From CAZBNB01 sp964493245 (GTDB taxonomy: Bacteria > Pseudomonadota > Gammaproteobacteria > Legionellales > Legionellaceae), in contig CAZBNB010000012.1 in the NCBI GenBank assembly GCA_964493245.1, positions 1 through 64,000 of the forward strand: a stretch of 64,000 nucleotides of DNA. Direction: 5' to 3'. Positions 45,534 through 54,854 of the stretch are shown in pieces; positions within the stretch are counted from its first letter, which is position 1, and each line of letters begins with the position of its first letter. Both the position numbers and the translations under genes were made by a program. The notes beneath the pieces were generated by a model, which did no database searches, had not been told where the DNA came from, and saw nothing but the letters and a program-made list of their open reading frames with translations.

Positions 45534-46556
45534 ATGAAAACTATTTTTGCAGCATCTACATGCCTATTATTGCTTTGTGCAATTCAATCTCATTTAATCG
45601 CCTCACAAACGCCATACTTTGATAACGATGGTCGTACAGATATAAAATCTGGCGGTGTACGCATGATTCCTATAAAAACGCCCAAAGGTACCTTCAACGT
45701 ATGGACAAAGCGCACAGGTAATAATCCAACAATTAAAGTACTACTTTTACATGGTGGCCCTGGTGGTAATCATGAATATCTCGAGGCTTTTGATAGTTAT
45801 TTTCCTGCTGCTAAAATTGAGTACTATTACTATGATCAATTAGGTTCATCTTATAGTGACCAACCCAATGAACCTGAGCTTGTTAATCTGTCACATTATG
45901 TTGAGGAAGTAGAGCAGGTACGAAAAGCGCTTGGTTTAGATCGCAGTAATTTTTATTTGTATGGACAATCTTGGGGTGGTTTGTTAGCGATTGAATACGC
46001 ATTGAAATATCAAAAAAACCTCAAAGGATTAGTTATTTCTAATATGATGGCTAGTATTCCTGCCTATAATGCCTATGCTAAAAATGTGCTAATGCCTATG
46101 ATGGATAAGCATGCACTTTCTGAAATAAAAAAATTCGAGGCGGAAGGTAAATATGAAGATCCTAAATATGCAACACTGTTAAAAGAGTATTACTATACGA
46201 AACATGTGCTACGCGAACCGGCCAACAAATGGCCTGAACCCGTTGAACGTTCGCTTAAGCATATCAATCCTAAAATCTATATTCCTATGCAAGGACCGAG
46301 TGAATTGGGTGCTAGTGGCGCTTTAGTAGACTGGGATCGTTCGAAAGAGTTAGTGAAAATCACCGTACCTACGTTAATCATGGCTGCGCGTTACGACACA
46401 ATGGATCCTAAGTATCTAAAATGGATGGCAGGTCAACTGAAGCACGGACAATATCTATACTGCCCTAATGGTAGTCATCTGGCGATGTACGACGACCAAA
46501 AATGTTATTTCGATGGATTAATAAAATTTTTATATGATGTTGATGCGGGCAATTAA
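45534..46556 (+). CDS. Exported S33-family peptidase (proline iminopeptidase-like)
   Basis: A 340-residue alpha/beta hydrolase with a signal peptide (about residues 1-24). HGGPGG at 73-78 is the oxyanion motif of proline iminopeptidases and GQSWGG at 144-149 contains the nucleophile Ser146; later Asp and His residues (ARYDTMD, NGSHLAMYDD) complete the triad. Family members release N-terminal proline from peptides or hydrolyse amides. Periplasmic or secreted location is unusual for the cytoplasmic relatives and suggests peptide scavenging. Single gene just after a MITE. Confidence 0.85.
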   Translation: MKTIFAASTCLLLLCAIQSHLIASQTPYFDNDGRTDIKSGGVRMIPIKTPKGTFNVWTKRTGNNPTIKVLLLHGGPGGNHEYLEAFDSYFPAAKIEYYYYDQLGSSYSDQPNEPELVNLSHYVEEVEQVRKALGLDRSNFYLYGQSWGGLLAIEYALKYQKNLKGLVISNMMASIPAYNAYAKNVLMPMMDKHALSEIKKFEAEGKYEDPKYATLLKEYYYTKHVLREPANKWPEPVERSLKHINPKIYIPMQGPSELGASGALVDWDRSKELVKITVPTLIMAARYDTMDPKYLKWMAGQLKHGQYLYCPNGSHLAMYDDQKCYFDGLIKFLYDVDAGN

Positions 46557-46655
46557 AACTTAACGAAACGTTTTATTATGTTATGGTATACAACCGCCTA
46601 TTTGCATCACCCATATCGAGAATGTTAAGATTTTTATTTGTATACAAGGACAAGA

Positions 46656-47279
46656 ATGAAAAAAATATATCTATGTGCTGCATCGCTGTTATGCCTTTCT
46701 GCTTGCACATCTATCAAAGCTCCCTCTTCCGTTAACGAACAGGTTGAGCCTAAAACTTTATCTTCCGCGCAGACCAACGCCCAAGTTGAAGCAATCAAGC
46801 CTGGCTCTGTACCCAATACCTTTGTACTATCAGGCGCCATTGCTGCTAAAAGTCATAAAAAAGGCTGGTCTGCTACTGCGGATTGGAAACAATCTGGTCC
46901 ACATACTTACCAAATTACCTTGATGGGACCAATGGGCAGCCAAGCAGTCCGTATCGAAGAGCAGCATGGGAAAGTGATTTATCAAGAAGGTGCACAGACA
47001 CTAACCTCATCCAATGGTGATAATTTACTGGCCAAGAAAACCGGTATTCGTCTGCCCGTCAATAGTCTTTACTATTGGGTACGTGGTATTCCCGCTCCTG
47101 GCGTCATACAGTCCGCCACACGTAATGGCAATGGTCAATTACAAGTCCTCAAACAAGCGGGTTATACCATTGAATATGTTGATTATATGAATGCCCAATC
47201 TTATGTATTGCCACACAAAATTCGTCTATCAGGTCCAGATTTGACGGTGAAATTGATTATTAAAAAGTGGCAAATATGA
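46656..47279 (+). CDS. lolB: Outer-membrane lipoprotein LolB
   Basis: LolB accepts lipoproteins from LolA and inserts them in the outer membrane. The protein has a lipoprotein signal (MKKIYLCAASLLCLSAC, lipobox LSAC), a LolB-like beta fold with GWSATADWKQSGPHTYQITLMGP, and NSLYYWVRGIPAPG, characteristic of the family; 207 residues. The ATG has AAGGACAAG upstream. ispE, the usual downstream neighbour, is absent; a fused msrBA gene overlaps the stop instead. Confidence 0.88.
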   Translation: MKKIYLCAASLLCLSACTSIKAPSSVNEQVEPKTLSSAQTNAQVEAIKPGSVPNTFVLSGAIAAKSHKKGWSATADWKQSGPHTYQITLMGPMGSQAVRIEEQHGKVIYQEGAQTLTSSNGDNLLAKKTGIRLPVNSLYYWVRGIPAPGVIQSATRNGNGQLQVLKQAGYTIEYVDYMNAQSYVLPHKIRLSGPDLTVKLIIKKWQI

Positions 47280-48130
47280 TACTAAAAGACGCGAGTCTGC
47301 CTGAGGGCGTTTTAGAAATCATTCGCCATCAGGCCACAGAAAAGCCTTTCACTGTGACAGAAACCTCACCCCGCCCCGGCAGTTACCTCTGCCGAGGTTG
47401 TGGGTTAGCACTATTCCGCACACAGATGCAGTTTTCTTCACACTGCGGTTGGCCGAGTTTTGATGAGGCCATTGCTGAAGCTGTAGCAGAGCGTCCGGAT
47501 GCCGACGGACAAAGAACAGAGATTCTTTGTGCTCGTTGTCAGGCCCATTTGGGCCATGTATTCACAGGCGAAGGGTTTACTTTTAAAAACCGACGTCATT
47601 GTGTGAATTCTTTAAGTCTGGATTTTGTGGTTGACCAAACTGTATTAGATAGTGAAGAAGCTATTGTTGCGGGCGGATGCTTCTGGGGAATACAACATTA
47701 TTTCAACCAATTGCCTGGCGTGTTAAAAACCGAAGTAGGCTACACCGGAGGACAAACTGCCTCACCGAGCTACCATGATGTTTGTAGCGGTCAAACGGGT
47801 CACTACGAGGGCATCCGCATACTGTTCGACACGGCTAAATTGGATTATACAACCATCGTTAAATATTTTTTCAATATTCATGATCCAACACAACACGACG
47901 GCCAAGGTCCGGATCGTGGGCAGCAATATCAAAGTGCGGTTTTTGTTTACGAGGAAAAACAAAAACATATTGCGACCGATCTTATCCTGCAATTGGATAA
48001 AAAAGGCTATATTGCCACCACAGCATTACGACCTGTATCGGTTTTTTGGCCAGCAGAAGAAGCGCATCAAGATTATTATGCAAAACATACTCAAGCACCT
48101 TATTGCCATCGATATGTTAATCGTCTCTAG
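47276..48130 (+). CDS. msrBA: Bifunctional methionine sulfoxide reductase MsrB-MsrA fusion
   Basis: Reduces both methionine sulfoxide epimers in proteins. The N-terminal MsrB domain has zinc cysteines in CRGC and CARC, HCGWPSF, and the catalytic cysteine in RHCVNS (about residue 109). The C-terminal MsrA domain has the catalytic cysteine in GGCFWG (about residue 135) and later GYTGG and EGIRILFD. The MsrB-MsrA order is the reverse of the common MsrA-MsrB fusions such as PilB. No signal peptide is seen, so it acts in the cytoplasm. The ATG overlaps the lolB stop (ATGA). Confidence 0.93.
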   Translation: MILKDASLPEGVLEIIRHQATEKPFTVTETSPRPGSYLCRGCGLALFRTQMQFSSHCGWPSFDEAIAEAVAERPDADGQRTEILCARCQAHLGHVFTGEGFTFKNRRHCVNSLSLDFVVDQTVLDSEEAIVAGGCFWGIQHYFNQLPGVLKTEVGYTGGQTASPSYHDVCSGQTGHYEGIRILFDTAKLDYTTIVKYFFNIHDPTQHDGQGPDRGQQYQSAVFVYEEKQKHIATDLILQLDKKGYIATTALRPVSVFWPAEEAHQDYYAKHTQAPYCHRYVNRL

Positions 48131-48169
48131 AGTTAATCTGTTTGGTATATACCCAAAGAGAGATACTTA

Positions 48170-49126
48170 CTAAGCTCGCGAAAAATCAAAAGCCATGCCA
48201 AACGATACATTATCGGCGTCAAGCAATAAAGCAAACAAACGATCAATCCCCAATGCCACACCACTACAAGCAGGTAAACCATGCTCTAATGCTTCTAATA
48301 ACCAATGATCAGCCGGCGTATCCTCTTTGCCTTGCTTTCGACGCAACACACGATCAGCTTCAAAACGCGCAGCCTGAGCCGATGCATCCGTCAGTTCATG
48401 AAAACCATTGGCTAATTCAACACCACGATAATAAATCTCAAATCTTTCAGCCACACCATGATTCACTTTCGCTAGAGCTGCTTGAGACGCGGGGAAATCA
48501 TACACGGCCACAGGCGAAGCTATTTGTGCTAAAGCAGGCTCAACAATATGGCTCATTAATAAAAAGAGATACTGGTCACGATCCGTCTCATCAGCATCTA
48601 ACACATAAGCCAATTCATACCGCTTTAAACAAGCCTTAAACATATCAAGACTAGCCGAAAGGGGATCAAACCCACACGTTTCTTGGAAGACTTGTTGATA
48701 AGTTTTCTTTTGTAGCGGTAAACAACCTAACACGGTCTGTAGAAACGCGTCCATCTCAGACATCAACGCATGATGATCGACATCAAGCTGATACCACTCT
48801 AGTAAAGTAAATTCAGGATTGTGCCAACGACCTAACTCATCATCGCGAAAAACTCGAGCCAATTGAAAAATAGGTCCACTACCCGCCGCCAATAAGCGCT
48901 TCATGTGATATTCTGGAGAGGTTTGTAAACAATAAGCTTGGTTGCGAAAAATAGCTTTGATATTGCTTAAATAAGCATCCGTGACACCATAACGCGCCAT
49001 CACGGGTGTTTCTACTTCTAGATATCCACGTTGAGTAAAAAAAGAGCGGATTAAAGCCAACATATTGGCTCGTTGGCGCAGTGTATCGATGCTTGCAGAT
49101 GGCTGCCAAGTCAATTGCTCTGACAT
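48170..49126 (-). CDS. epmA: Elongation factor P--(R)-beta-lysine ligase
   Basis: A class II lysyl-tRNA-synthetase-like enzyme without the anticodon domain; it attaches beta-lysine to elongation factor P so that ribosomes pass polyproline. Motif 2 (FRDDELGRWHNPEFTLLEWY) and motif 3 (GVALGIDRLFALLLD) are present; 318 residues, the usual size. It starts on the sufT stop (TAATG overlap), so it is read with the suf genes. epmB and efp are not in the window. Confidence 0.93.
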   Translation of the reverse strand: MSEQLTWQPSASIDTLRQRANMLALIRSFFTQRGYLEVETPVMARYGVTDAYLSNIKAIFRNQAYCLQTSPEYHMKRLLAAGSGPIFQLARVFRDDELGRWHNPEFTLLEWYQLDVDHHALMSEMDAFLQTVLGCLPLQKKTYQQVFQETCGFDPLSASLDMFKACLKRYELAYVLDADETDRDQYLFLLMSHIVEPALAQIASPVAVYDFPASQAALAKVNHGVAERFEIYYRGVELANGFHELTDASAQAARFEADRVLRRKQGKEDTPADHWLLEALEHGLPACSGVALGIDRLFALLLDADNVSFGMAFDFSRA

Positions 49127-49461
49127 TAATAAAAAATACCCAACTCTAAACGCGCGGCTTCAGACATACGCTCCTGGCTCCAAGGTGGCTCCCAAACCAG
49201 CTCAACGTTACAATCCGCCACACCTTCAACCGCCAACACCGCTTTTTCCACTGTACCTGGAAAAGTTTGGGCAACGGGGCAACCAGGGGAGGTCAGGGTC
49301 ATTTGAATACTGACTTGTTGCTTATCATCGATATCCACTTGATAAATCAAACCCAAATCATAAATATTCACTGGAATTTCTGGATCAAAAACACCTTTTA
49401 ACGCCTGTATAACCGCTTCTTTCAGGGCTTCATTGTCTTGTTTTTTCTTCAAACCAAACAT
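49126..49461 (-). CDS. sufT: SUF-associated Fe-S assembly protein SufT (MIP18/DUF59)
   Basis: A 111-residue DUF59 protein assisting Fe-S cluster maturation. The core DPEIPVNIYDLGLIY and TLTSPGCPVAQTFP with a conserved cysteine, followed by VELVWEPPWSQERMSE, is typical. It sits seven bases after sufU at the end of the suf run and is coupled to epmA. Confidence 0.92.
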   Translation of the reverse strand: MFGLKKKQDNEALKEAVIQALKGVFDPEIPVNIYDLGLIYQVDIDDKQQVSIQMTLTSPGCPVAQTFPGTVEKAVLAVEGVADCNVELVWEPPWSQERMSEAARLELGIFY

Positions 49462-49468
49462 ATCAGCC

Positions 49469-49915
49469 TCACTCTGTCACAACGGTTGTTGTTTCATGTT
49501 TTAAAGCGGCTTCCATCGTATGCCAAGCCAATGTGGCACATTTGACTCTGGCTGGAAAAGTACGGACCCCAGCAAGCACCACCAGCTTATCTAACTTGGA
49601 ATGATCTAATTCCGCATCAGAGGTCACTAAACGATGAAAGGTAGAAAACAAAGCATGAGCTTCTTCAACTGTTTTTCCTTGTATTGCATCGGTCATCAAT
49701 GAGGCAGAGGCTTGAGAAATCGCACAACCACAACCCTCAAAGCTCACCGCTTCTAGCACCTGCTGTCGAATACGCGCATAGACTGTGATTTTATCACCAC
49801 ACAAGGGATTATAACCCTTCGCTTCGTGGGTGGCATCTGTCATCACATAATGATTTCTAGGATGACGATTGTGATCAATAATCACTTCTTGATATAGCTC
49901 GCGTAAATCCATCAT
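49469..49915 (-). CDS. sufU: SufU-type Fe-S assembly protein
   Basis: A 148-residue SufU/IscU-fold protein that accepts sulfur from SufS. Conserved cysteines are visible in NPLCGDKI, FEGCGCAISQAS and VKCATLAW. It replaces sufE, which is absent from this operon. The ATG overlaps the sufS stop by one base. Confidence 0.93.
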   Translation of the reverse strand: MMDLRELYQEVIIDHNRHPRNHYVMTDATHEAKGYNPLCGDKITVYARIRQQVLEAVSFEGCGCAISQASASLMTDAIQGKTVEEAHALFSTFHRLVTSDAELDHSKLDKLVVLAGVRTFPARVKCATLAWHTMEAALKHETTTVVTE

Positions 49916-51156
49916 TAGGCAAATACCTCTTTGACTTTTCGTAATGCTTTAATACACGCATCAATTTCTTCGATGGTATTATAAAAAGACATCGACATGC
50001 GTGTGCTCGCTGACACACCAAAAAAATCCATCAAAGGCATCGTACAATGATGTCCACTACGTACCGCAATCCCATCTGTATCTAGAATCGTACCAATATC
50101 ATGTGCATGAATTTTTCCATGCGTAAAAGTCAATATCGGTGCTTTGGCTTTTGCCGTTCCCATGATATTAAAGCCTTTTTCTGTCAATAAAGCATCGGTC
50201 GCATAATCCAGTAAATAGGATTCATAACGATAAATCGTTTCTAAATCCAGCGACAGGAGATAATCAATCGCTGCATTTAATCCCACTGCACCAGCGATAT
50301 TGGGCGTACCTGCTTCAAATTTATGTGGTAACGGAGCATATTCAGTCGCCTCAAACGTAACATTGGCGATCATTTCTCCACCGCCTTGATAAGGTTGCAT
50401 GTCGTTTAAAAACGTTTCACGTCCCCACAGTACACCAATCCCCGTAGGGCCATACATTTTATGTCCTGAAAAAGCATAAAAATCACAATCCAAATCTTGC
50501 ACATTGACCGATAGATGCGGCATAGCTTGCGCACCATCTAGTAATACCAGCGCATTCTCTGCGTGCGCCATTTCGATCATTTTTTTGACCGGATTAATCG
50601 TTCCCAATGCGTTCGACACATGATTCAGTGCTACAAACTGCGTTTTCTTTGATAAACATTTGGCAAATTCATCTAAATTAATTTCACCCTCTGGTGAAAC
50701 AGGGACTACTTTAAGCTTCGCGCCCGTTTGCGCACAAACCATTTGCCAAGGCACAATATTGGAGTGATGCTCTAGCGTGGTAATCAGAATTTCTTCGTCC
50801 GGTAAAATACGCGGTGCAACAAAGCTTTGAGCCACTAAATTAATCGCTTCGGTTGTGCCACGTACAAAAATACACTCATGTGCATACTTCGCATTCATAA
50901 AATGACGTACTTTATCCCGTGCGGCTTCGTACGCTTCTGTCGCACGCACACTTAACGTGTGTACACCACGATGTACATTTGAATTATCTTCTTCATAATA
51001 ACGCGTCATCGCATCGATAACTGACTTTGGCTTTTGTGTTGTCGCTGCATTATCCAAATAAACCAATGGGCAACCTTGTACAGTTTGTGACAAAATAGGA
51101 AAGTCACGACGAATCGCTTGAATGTCTAGATGATCAAATGTAGTCGGTGTTGTCAT
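49915..51156 (-). CDS. sufS: Cysteine desulfurase SufS
   Basis: A PLP enzyme converting cysteine to alanine and giving persulfide for Fe-S clusters. The PLP lysine lies in FSGHKMYGPTGIG and the reactive cysteine in RSGHHCTMPLM; 413 residues, class II. It is four bases after sufD. Confidence 0.96.
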   Translation of the reverse strand: MTTPTTFDHLDIQAIRRDFPILSQTVQGCPLVYLDNAATTQKPKSVIDAMTRYYEEDNSNVHRGVHTLSVRATEAYEAARDKVRHFMNAKYAHECIFVRGTTEAINLVAQSFVAPRILPDEEILITTLEHHSNIVPWQMVCAQTGAKLKVVPVSPEGEINLDEFAKCLSKKTQFVALNHVSNALGTINPVKKMIEMAHAENALVLLDGAQAMPHLSVNVQDLDCDFYAFSGHKMYGPTGIGVLWGRETFLNDMQPYQGGGEMIANVTFEATEYAPLPHKFEAGTPNIAGAVGLNAAIDYLLSLDLETIYRYESYLLDYATDALLTEKGFNIMGTAKAKAPILTFTHGKIHAHDIGTILDTDGIAVRSGHHCTMPLMDFFGVSASTRMSMSFYNTIEEIDACIKALRKVKEVFA

Positions 51157-51160
51157 GAAA

Positions 51161-52453
51161 TTATCCCATTTGCTGATTCAATAAACTGGCCATCCAGACT
51201 CTCAACGGCTCATGATCCAGTGCTTGTAAATTAGCTGAAGCAAAAGCTTGGATGAGGTAACGACGAGCCTCTGATTTATCAATACCACGCGTTGTTAGAT
51301 AAAATAAAGCCTCTTCATCTAGCTGTCCTACGGTAGCACCATGTGTACACTGTACATCGTCTGCAAAAATAGCCAATTGTGGCTTGGTATCAATTTCCGC
51401 GCCAGCTGACAACAGTAAGTTTTTGTTTTGTTGCTCTGCTTTGGTTGCCGTCGCGTCTTTTCCGACCGTCACTTCACCTTGAAAAACAGCATGTGATTGT
51501 TCGCTTAAAATACCTTTATAATCTTGTTGGCTGTGGCAATCAGGAACACCGTGTTGTACTGCCGTATGATGCCCCATTTGTTGTTCACGACGCGGTGCAT
51601 AAATACCATTTAACACACAATGCGCTTGTGGTGCTTTAAATTGTATATTCATATCACTGCGTGACCATTGCGAGCCGAGACTCAACACATGGCTTTTGAA
51701 TTGGCTGGATGCTTCTTGTGTCACCGCAATGTGTCCCACATGAAAAGCCAGTGGACTCTCTCGTTGAATTTTATAATGCACCAAGCTCGCATTCGCTGCC
51801 AAATAGACCTCAGTGATGGTATTGGTGAAATAACAGGCATGCGACTCACCTTGAAAATCTTCAATGATGGTCAATGAACTGCCTGGCTCTGCAACCACAA
51901 CATGACGAAGGTATAACGCTTGATTGTTGGTGGTTTGCCAGTGTGATAACAATAAAGGCTCAGCCAAAGTAACGTGTTTTGGCACGTAGATAAATAACCC
52001 GTCATGCAACATGGCTGTATTCATAGCGTGAAAAGCATGTTGATGCGGTAAAATTGTATCCAAATAGGGTTTTAGTTTTTCCGGATGATCGTGTGCGGCT
52101 TGTTGTAACGTCTGCACAATCACACCAGGGGGTAAAGATGCTTGAATGGTCTTTAAGCCTAAGACCACACCATCCACACAAGCAATTTTCATGCCAATCG
52201 GTGCGTCGGTTTGTCGCCCAGTTGCCATCACAGCGATCGCATCATGATCGAGTTGCTTACCAGGCTTGGCTTGCATAAACGACTGTTTTAAAAAGGGCTC
52301 GACTGCCAAATATTTCCACGACTCTTGATGGCGTGAAGGAAATCCCAACCGAGCAAAATCAGTCAATGCTTTTTGTTGTAATTGCGCAAGCCAGGTTTCT
52401 GATGCCTTCACCTGTTTTGCTTGTTGCTGATAAAAATCGAGGATATCACCCAT
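51161..52453 (-). CDS. sufD: SUF complex scaffold subunit SufD
   Basis: Part of the SufBC2D scaffold on which Fe-S clusters are built. The 430-residue protein has the long beta-helix core with paralogy to SufB and the C-terminal CTHGATVGQLDEEALFYLTTRGI segment containing the conserved Cys and His. It begins two bases after sufC. Confidence 0.94.
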   Translation of the reverse strand: MGDILDFYQQQAKQVKASETWLAQLQQKALTDFARLGFPSRHQESWKYLAVEPFLKQSFMQAKPGKQLDHDAIAVMATGRQTDAPIGMKIACVDGVVLGLKTIQASLPPGVIVQTLQQAAHDHPEKLKPYLDTILPHQHAFHAMNTAMLHDGLFIYVPKHVTLAEPLLLSHWQTTNNQALYLRHVVVAEPGSSLTIIEDFQGESHACYFTNTITEVYLAANASLVHYKIQRESPLAFHVGHIAVTQEASSQFKSHVLSLGSQWSRSDMNIQFKAPQAHCVLNGIYAPRREQQMGHHTAVQHGVPDCHSQQDYKGILSEQSHAVFQGEVTVGKDATATKAEQQNKNLLLSAGAEIDTKPQLAIFADDVQCTHGATVGQLDEEALFYLTTRGIDKSEARRYLIQAFASANLQALDHEPLRVWMASLLNQQMG

Positions 52454-52455
52454 GG

Positions 52456-53205
52456 CTATACCGTCTCCTCAAGCCAACTGTACCCTTTATCTTCCAGTTC
52501 TAATGCCAATGATTTATCACCCGACTTAATAATGCGGCCTTGTGCTAAAACATGAATATAATCAGGCTCGATATAATTTAATAGTCGTTGATAATGCGTC
52601 ACCAGAATAATCCCTCTTTCTGGCGAGCGCATCGCATTCACACCTTCAGAAATCACGCGCAACGCATCAATATCCAGGCCAGAATCTGTTTCATCTAAAA
52701 TCGCCAGTTTAGGCTCTAGTGCCAACATTTGCAAAATTTCATTACGTTTCTTTTCACCACCAGAAAACCCTTCATTAATACCACGATATAAAAAGCTTTC
52801 ATCCATATCTAATCGTTTGCATTGCTCACGAATAAAGCTTAGAAACTCGACCGCATCCATGCTCTTTTTACCTTGACCTTGACGTACCGCGTTCACTGCT
52901 GCTTTTAGAAAATTAATATTGGTCACACCAGGCACTTCAACAGGATATTGAAATGACATAAACACACCCGCTTGTGCGCGCTCTTGAGGCGACATGGGTA
53001 ATAAATCATGATGTTGGTACTGAATGTGTCCTTGTGTCACCTCATAAGCAGGATGCCCAGAGAGCACTTTAGAGAGTGTGCTTTTACCAGAGCCATTTGG
53101 CCCCATGATAGCATGCACTTCACCTGCGCGTACGTTTAGATTGATTCCATTTAAAATAGGTTGTCCATTCACTGAAACGTGTAAATCACTTACTTTTAAA
53201 ATCAT
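52456..53205 (-). CDS. sufC: SUF complex ATPase SufC
   Basis: The ABC-type ATPase of the scaffold. Walker A GPNGSGKSTL, signature FSGGEKKRNEI and Walker B LAILDETDSGLD are visible; 249 residues. The start shares one base with the sufB stop. Confidence 0.96.
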   Translation of the reverse strand: MILKVSDLHVSVNGQPILNGINLNVRAGEVHAIMGPNGSGKSTLSKVLSGHPAYEVTQGHIQYQHHDLLPMSPQERAQAGVFMSFQYPVEVPGVTNINFLKAAVNAVRQGQGKKSMDAVEFLSFIREQCKRLDMDESFLYRGINEGFSGGEKKRNEILQMLALEPKLAILDETDSGLDIDALRVISEGVNAMRSPERGIILVTHYQRLLNYIEPDYIHVLAQGRIIKSGDKSLALELEDKGYSWLEETV

Positions 53206-54653
53206 TATCCCACCGCCCCTTCAAGACTAATACCTAATAATTTTGTGGCCTCAACAGCAAACTCCATTGGTAATTCTTTAAGTACTTGTTTGCAAAATCC
53301 ATTCACGATCATCGACACCGCATCTTCTGTATCAATACCACGTTGCTGACAATAAAATAATTGGTCTTCGCTGATTTTTGATGTGCTGGCCTCATGTTCA
53401 ACCTGCGCCGAAGGATGTTTCACTTCGATATAAGGAAAAGTATGTGCAGAACACTCACTGCCCATTAATAAAGAATCACACTGTGAATAATTACGTGCAT
53501 TCACGGCAGTCGGCGCAATCCGAACCAAACCACGATAGGCATTGTGCGAATGCCCAGCACTGATGCCTTTTGAAATAATGGTCGAGCGAGTATTTTTACC
53601 CAAATGAATCATTTTCGTACCGGTATCTGCTTGTTGATAGTTGTTGGTAACCGCCACAGAGTAAAATTCGCCGACAGAATCATCGCCTTGTAGAATCACA
53701 CTGGGATACTTCCAGGTAATAGCAGAGCCTGTCTCAATTTGTGTCCAAGAAATTTTCGATTTTTTCCCCCGGCAAGCACCGCGTTTGGTCACAAAATTAT
53801 AAATACCACCGCGGCCTTCTTTATCTCCTGGGTACCAATTTTGTACAGTGGAATATTTAATTTGTGCCCCATCCAACGCCACCAGTTCAACAACCGCGGC
53901 ATGTAATTGATTTTCATCACGCATGGGTGCGGTACAACCTTCAAGATATGAAACATAGCTGTCTTGATCGGCAATAATTAAAGTACGCTCAAATTGGCCT
54001 GTTGACGCGGCGTTAATACGAAAATAGGTGGAAAGCTCCATTGGGCAACGCACGCCCTTTGGAATATACACAAACGACCCATCACTAAAAACAGCTGAGT
54101 TGAGTGTTGCAAAAAAATTATCTCGATAAGGAACCACTGAGCCTAAATATTTTTTTATGAGATCAGGATGCTCACGTACCGCTTCTGAAAAAGAACAAAA
54201 AATAACCCCTTTTTCAGCCAATTTGGCTTTAAATGTGGTCGCAACCGATACACTATCAAAAACAGCATCCACAGCGACATTGGCTAATAAGGCTTGCTCA
54301 TGTAATGGAATGCCCAATTTTTCATACGTACGTAACAGCTCAGGATCAACTTCATCTAAACTTTGGGGGCGATCTTTCATTGATTTAGGCGCGGAAAAAT
54401 AAGAAATAGCTTGATAATCAATAGGATCAAAATGAACATTGGCCCACTGCGGTGGCGTCAAAGTCTGCCAGTATTCAAATGCTTTCAACCGCCATTCCAA
54501 CAAAAATTCTGGCTCGCCTTTTATAGCCGACAAACGACGAATCACATCTTCATTCAACCCGGGTGCAAAGGTCTCTACATCAATTTCCGTGACAAAGCCG
54601 TGCTCGTACTCTTTTGAGAGCAATGCACTTAATTGTTCGTTTTGTTTCGCCAC
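53205..54653 (-). CDS. sufB: SUF complex scaffold subunit SufB, GTG start
   Basis: The main scaffold protein of SUF Fe-S assembly. Starting at GTG 54653 it has 482 residues, opening VAKQNEQLSALLSKEYEHGF, which is the normal family beginning. A GGAG site lies six bases upstream. The open frame continues to 54737, but those 28 codons cross the -10 and -35 boxes, so the longer start is rejected. GLNEDVIRRLSA and the late QRGIDTEDAVSMIVNGF are family motifs. It is the first gene of sufBCDSUT-epmA; sufA and an iscR/sufR regulator are not present. Confidence 0.95.
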   Translation of the reverse strand: MAKQNEQLSALLSKEYEHGFVTEIDVETFAPGLNEDVIRRLSAIKGEPEFLLEWRLKAFEYWQTLTPPQWANVHFDPIDYQAISYFSAPKSMKDRPQSLDEVDPELLRTYEKLGIPLHEQALLANVAVDAVFDSVSVATTFKAKLAEKGVIFCSFSEAVREHPDLIKKYLGSVVPYRDNFFATLNSAVFSDGSFVYIPKGVRCPMELSTYFRINAASTGQFERTLIIADQDSYVSYLEGCTAPMRDENQLHAAVVELVALDGAQIKYSTVQNWYPGDKEGRGGIYNFVTKRGACRGKKSKISWTQIETGSAITWKYPSVILQGDDSVGEFYSVAVTNNYQQADTGTKMIHLGKNTRSTIISKGISAGHSHNAYRGLVRIAPTAVNARNYSQCDSLLMGSECSAHTFPYIEVKHPSAQVEHEASTSKISEDQLFYCQQRGIDTEDAVSMIVNGFCKQVLKELPMEFAVEATKLLGISLEGAVG

Positions 54654-54684
54654 CCATAGCTCCGTGATAATTTCTTGGGGGAGG

Positions 54685-54713
54685 ATTATAACCGATGCTG
54701 GGCAAAAAGTCAT
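54685..54713 (-). promoter_or_regulatory. Promoter of the suf operon
   Basis: On the minus strand a -35-like ATGACT (54713-54708), a 17-base spacer and a perfect -10 TATAAT (54690-54685) stand about 30 bases before the sufB GTG. This fixes the start of sufB. Confidence 0.7.
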
Positions 54714-54854
54714 AAAAACGTCAATTTGGGAGATCAATTAAAAATTACGGATTATTTTAAAATCATGCCCACTTATCCCTTTTTGATTTTTTTGATAGAA
54801 ATAAAAGACAAAATACAATACAATTTTGGCTCGCAAATTGATTAGGAATTGTTC

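Noticed and set aside
48142..48639. A 165-codon plus-strand ORF
   Set aside because: Antisense to epmA, whose motifs are clear; low-complexity His/Gln content.
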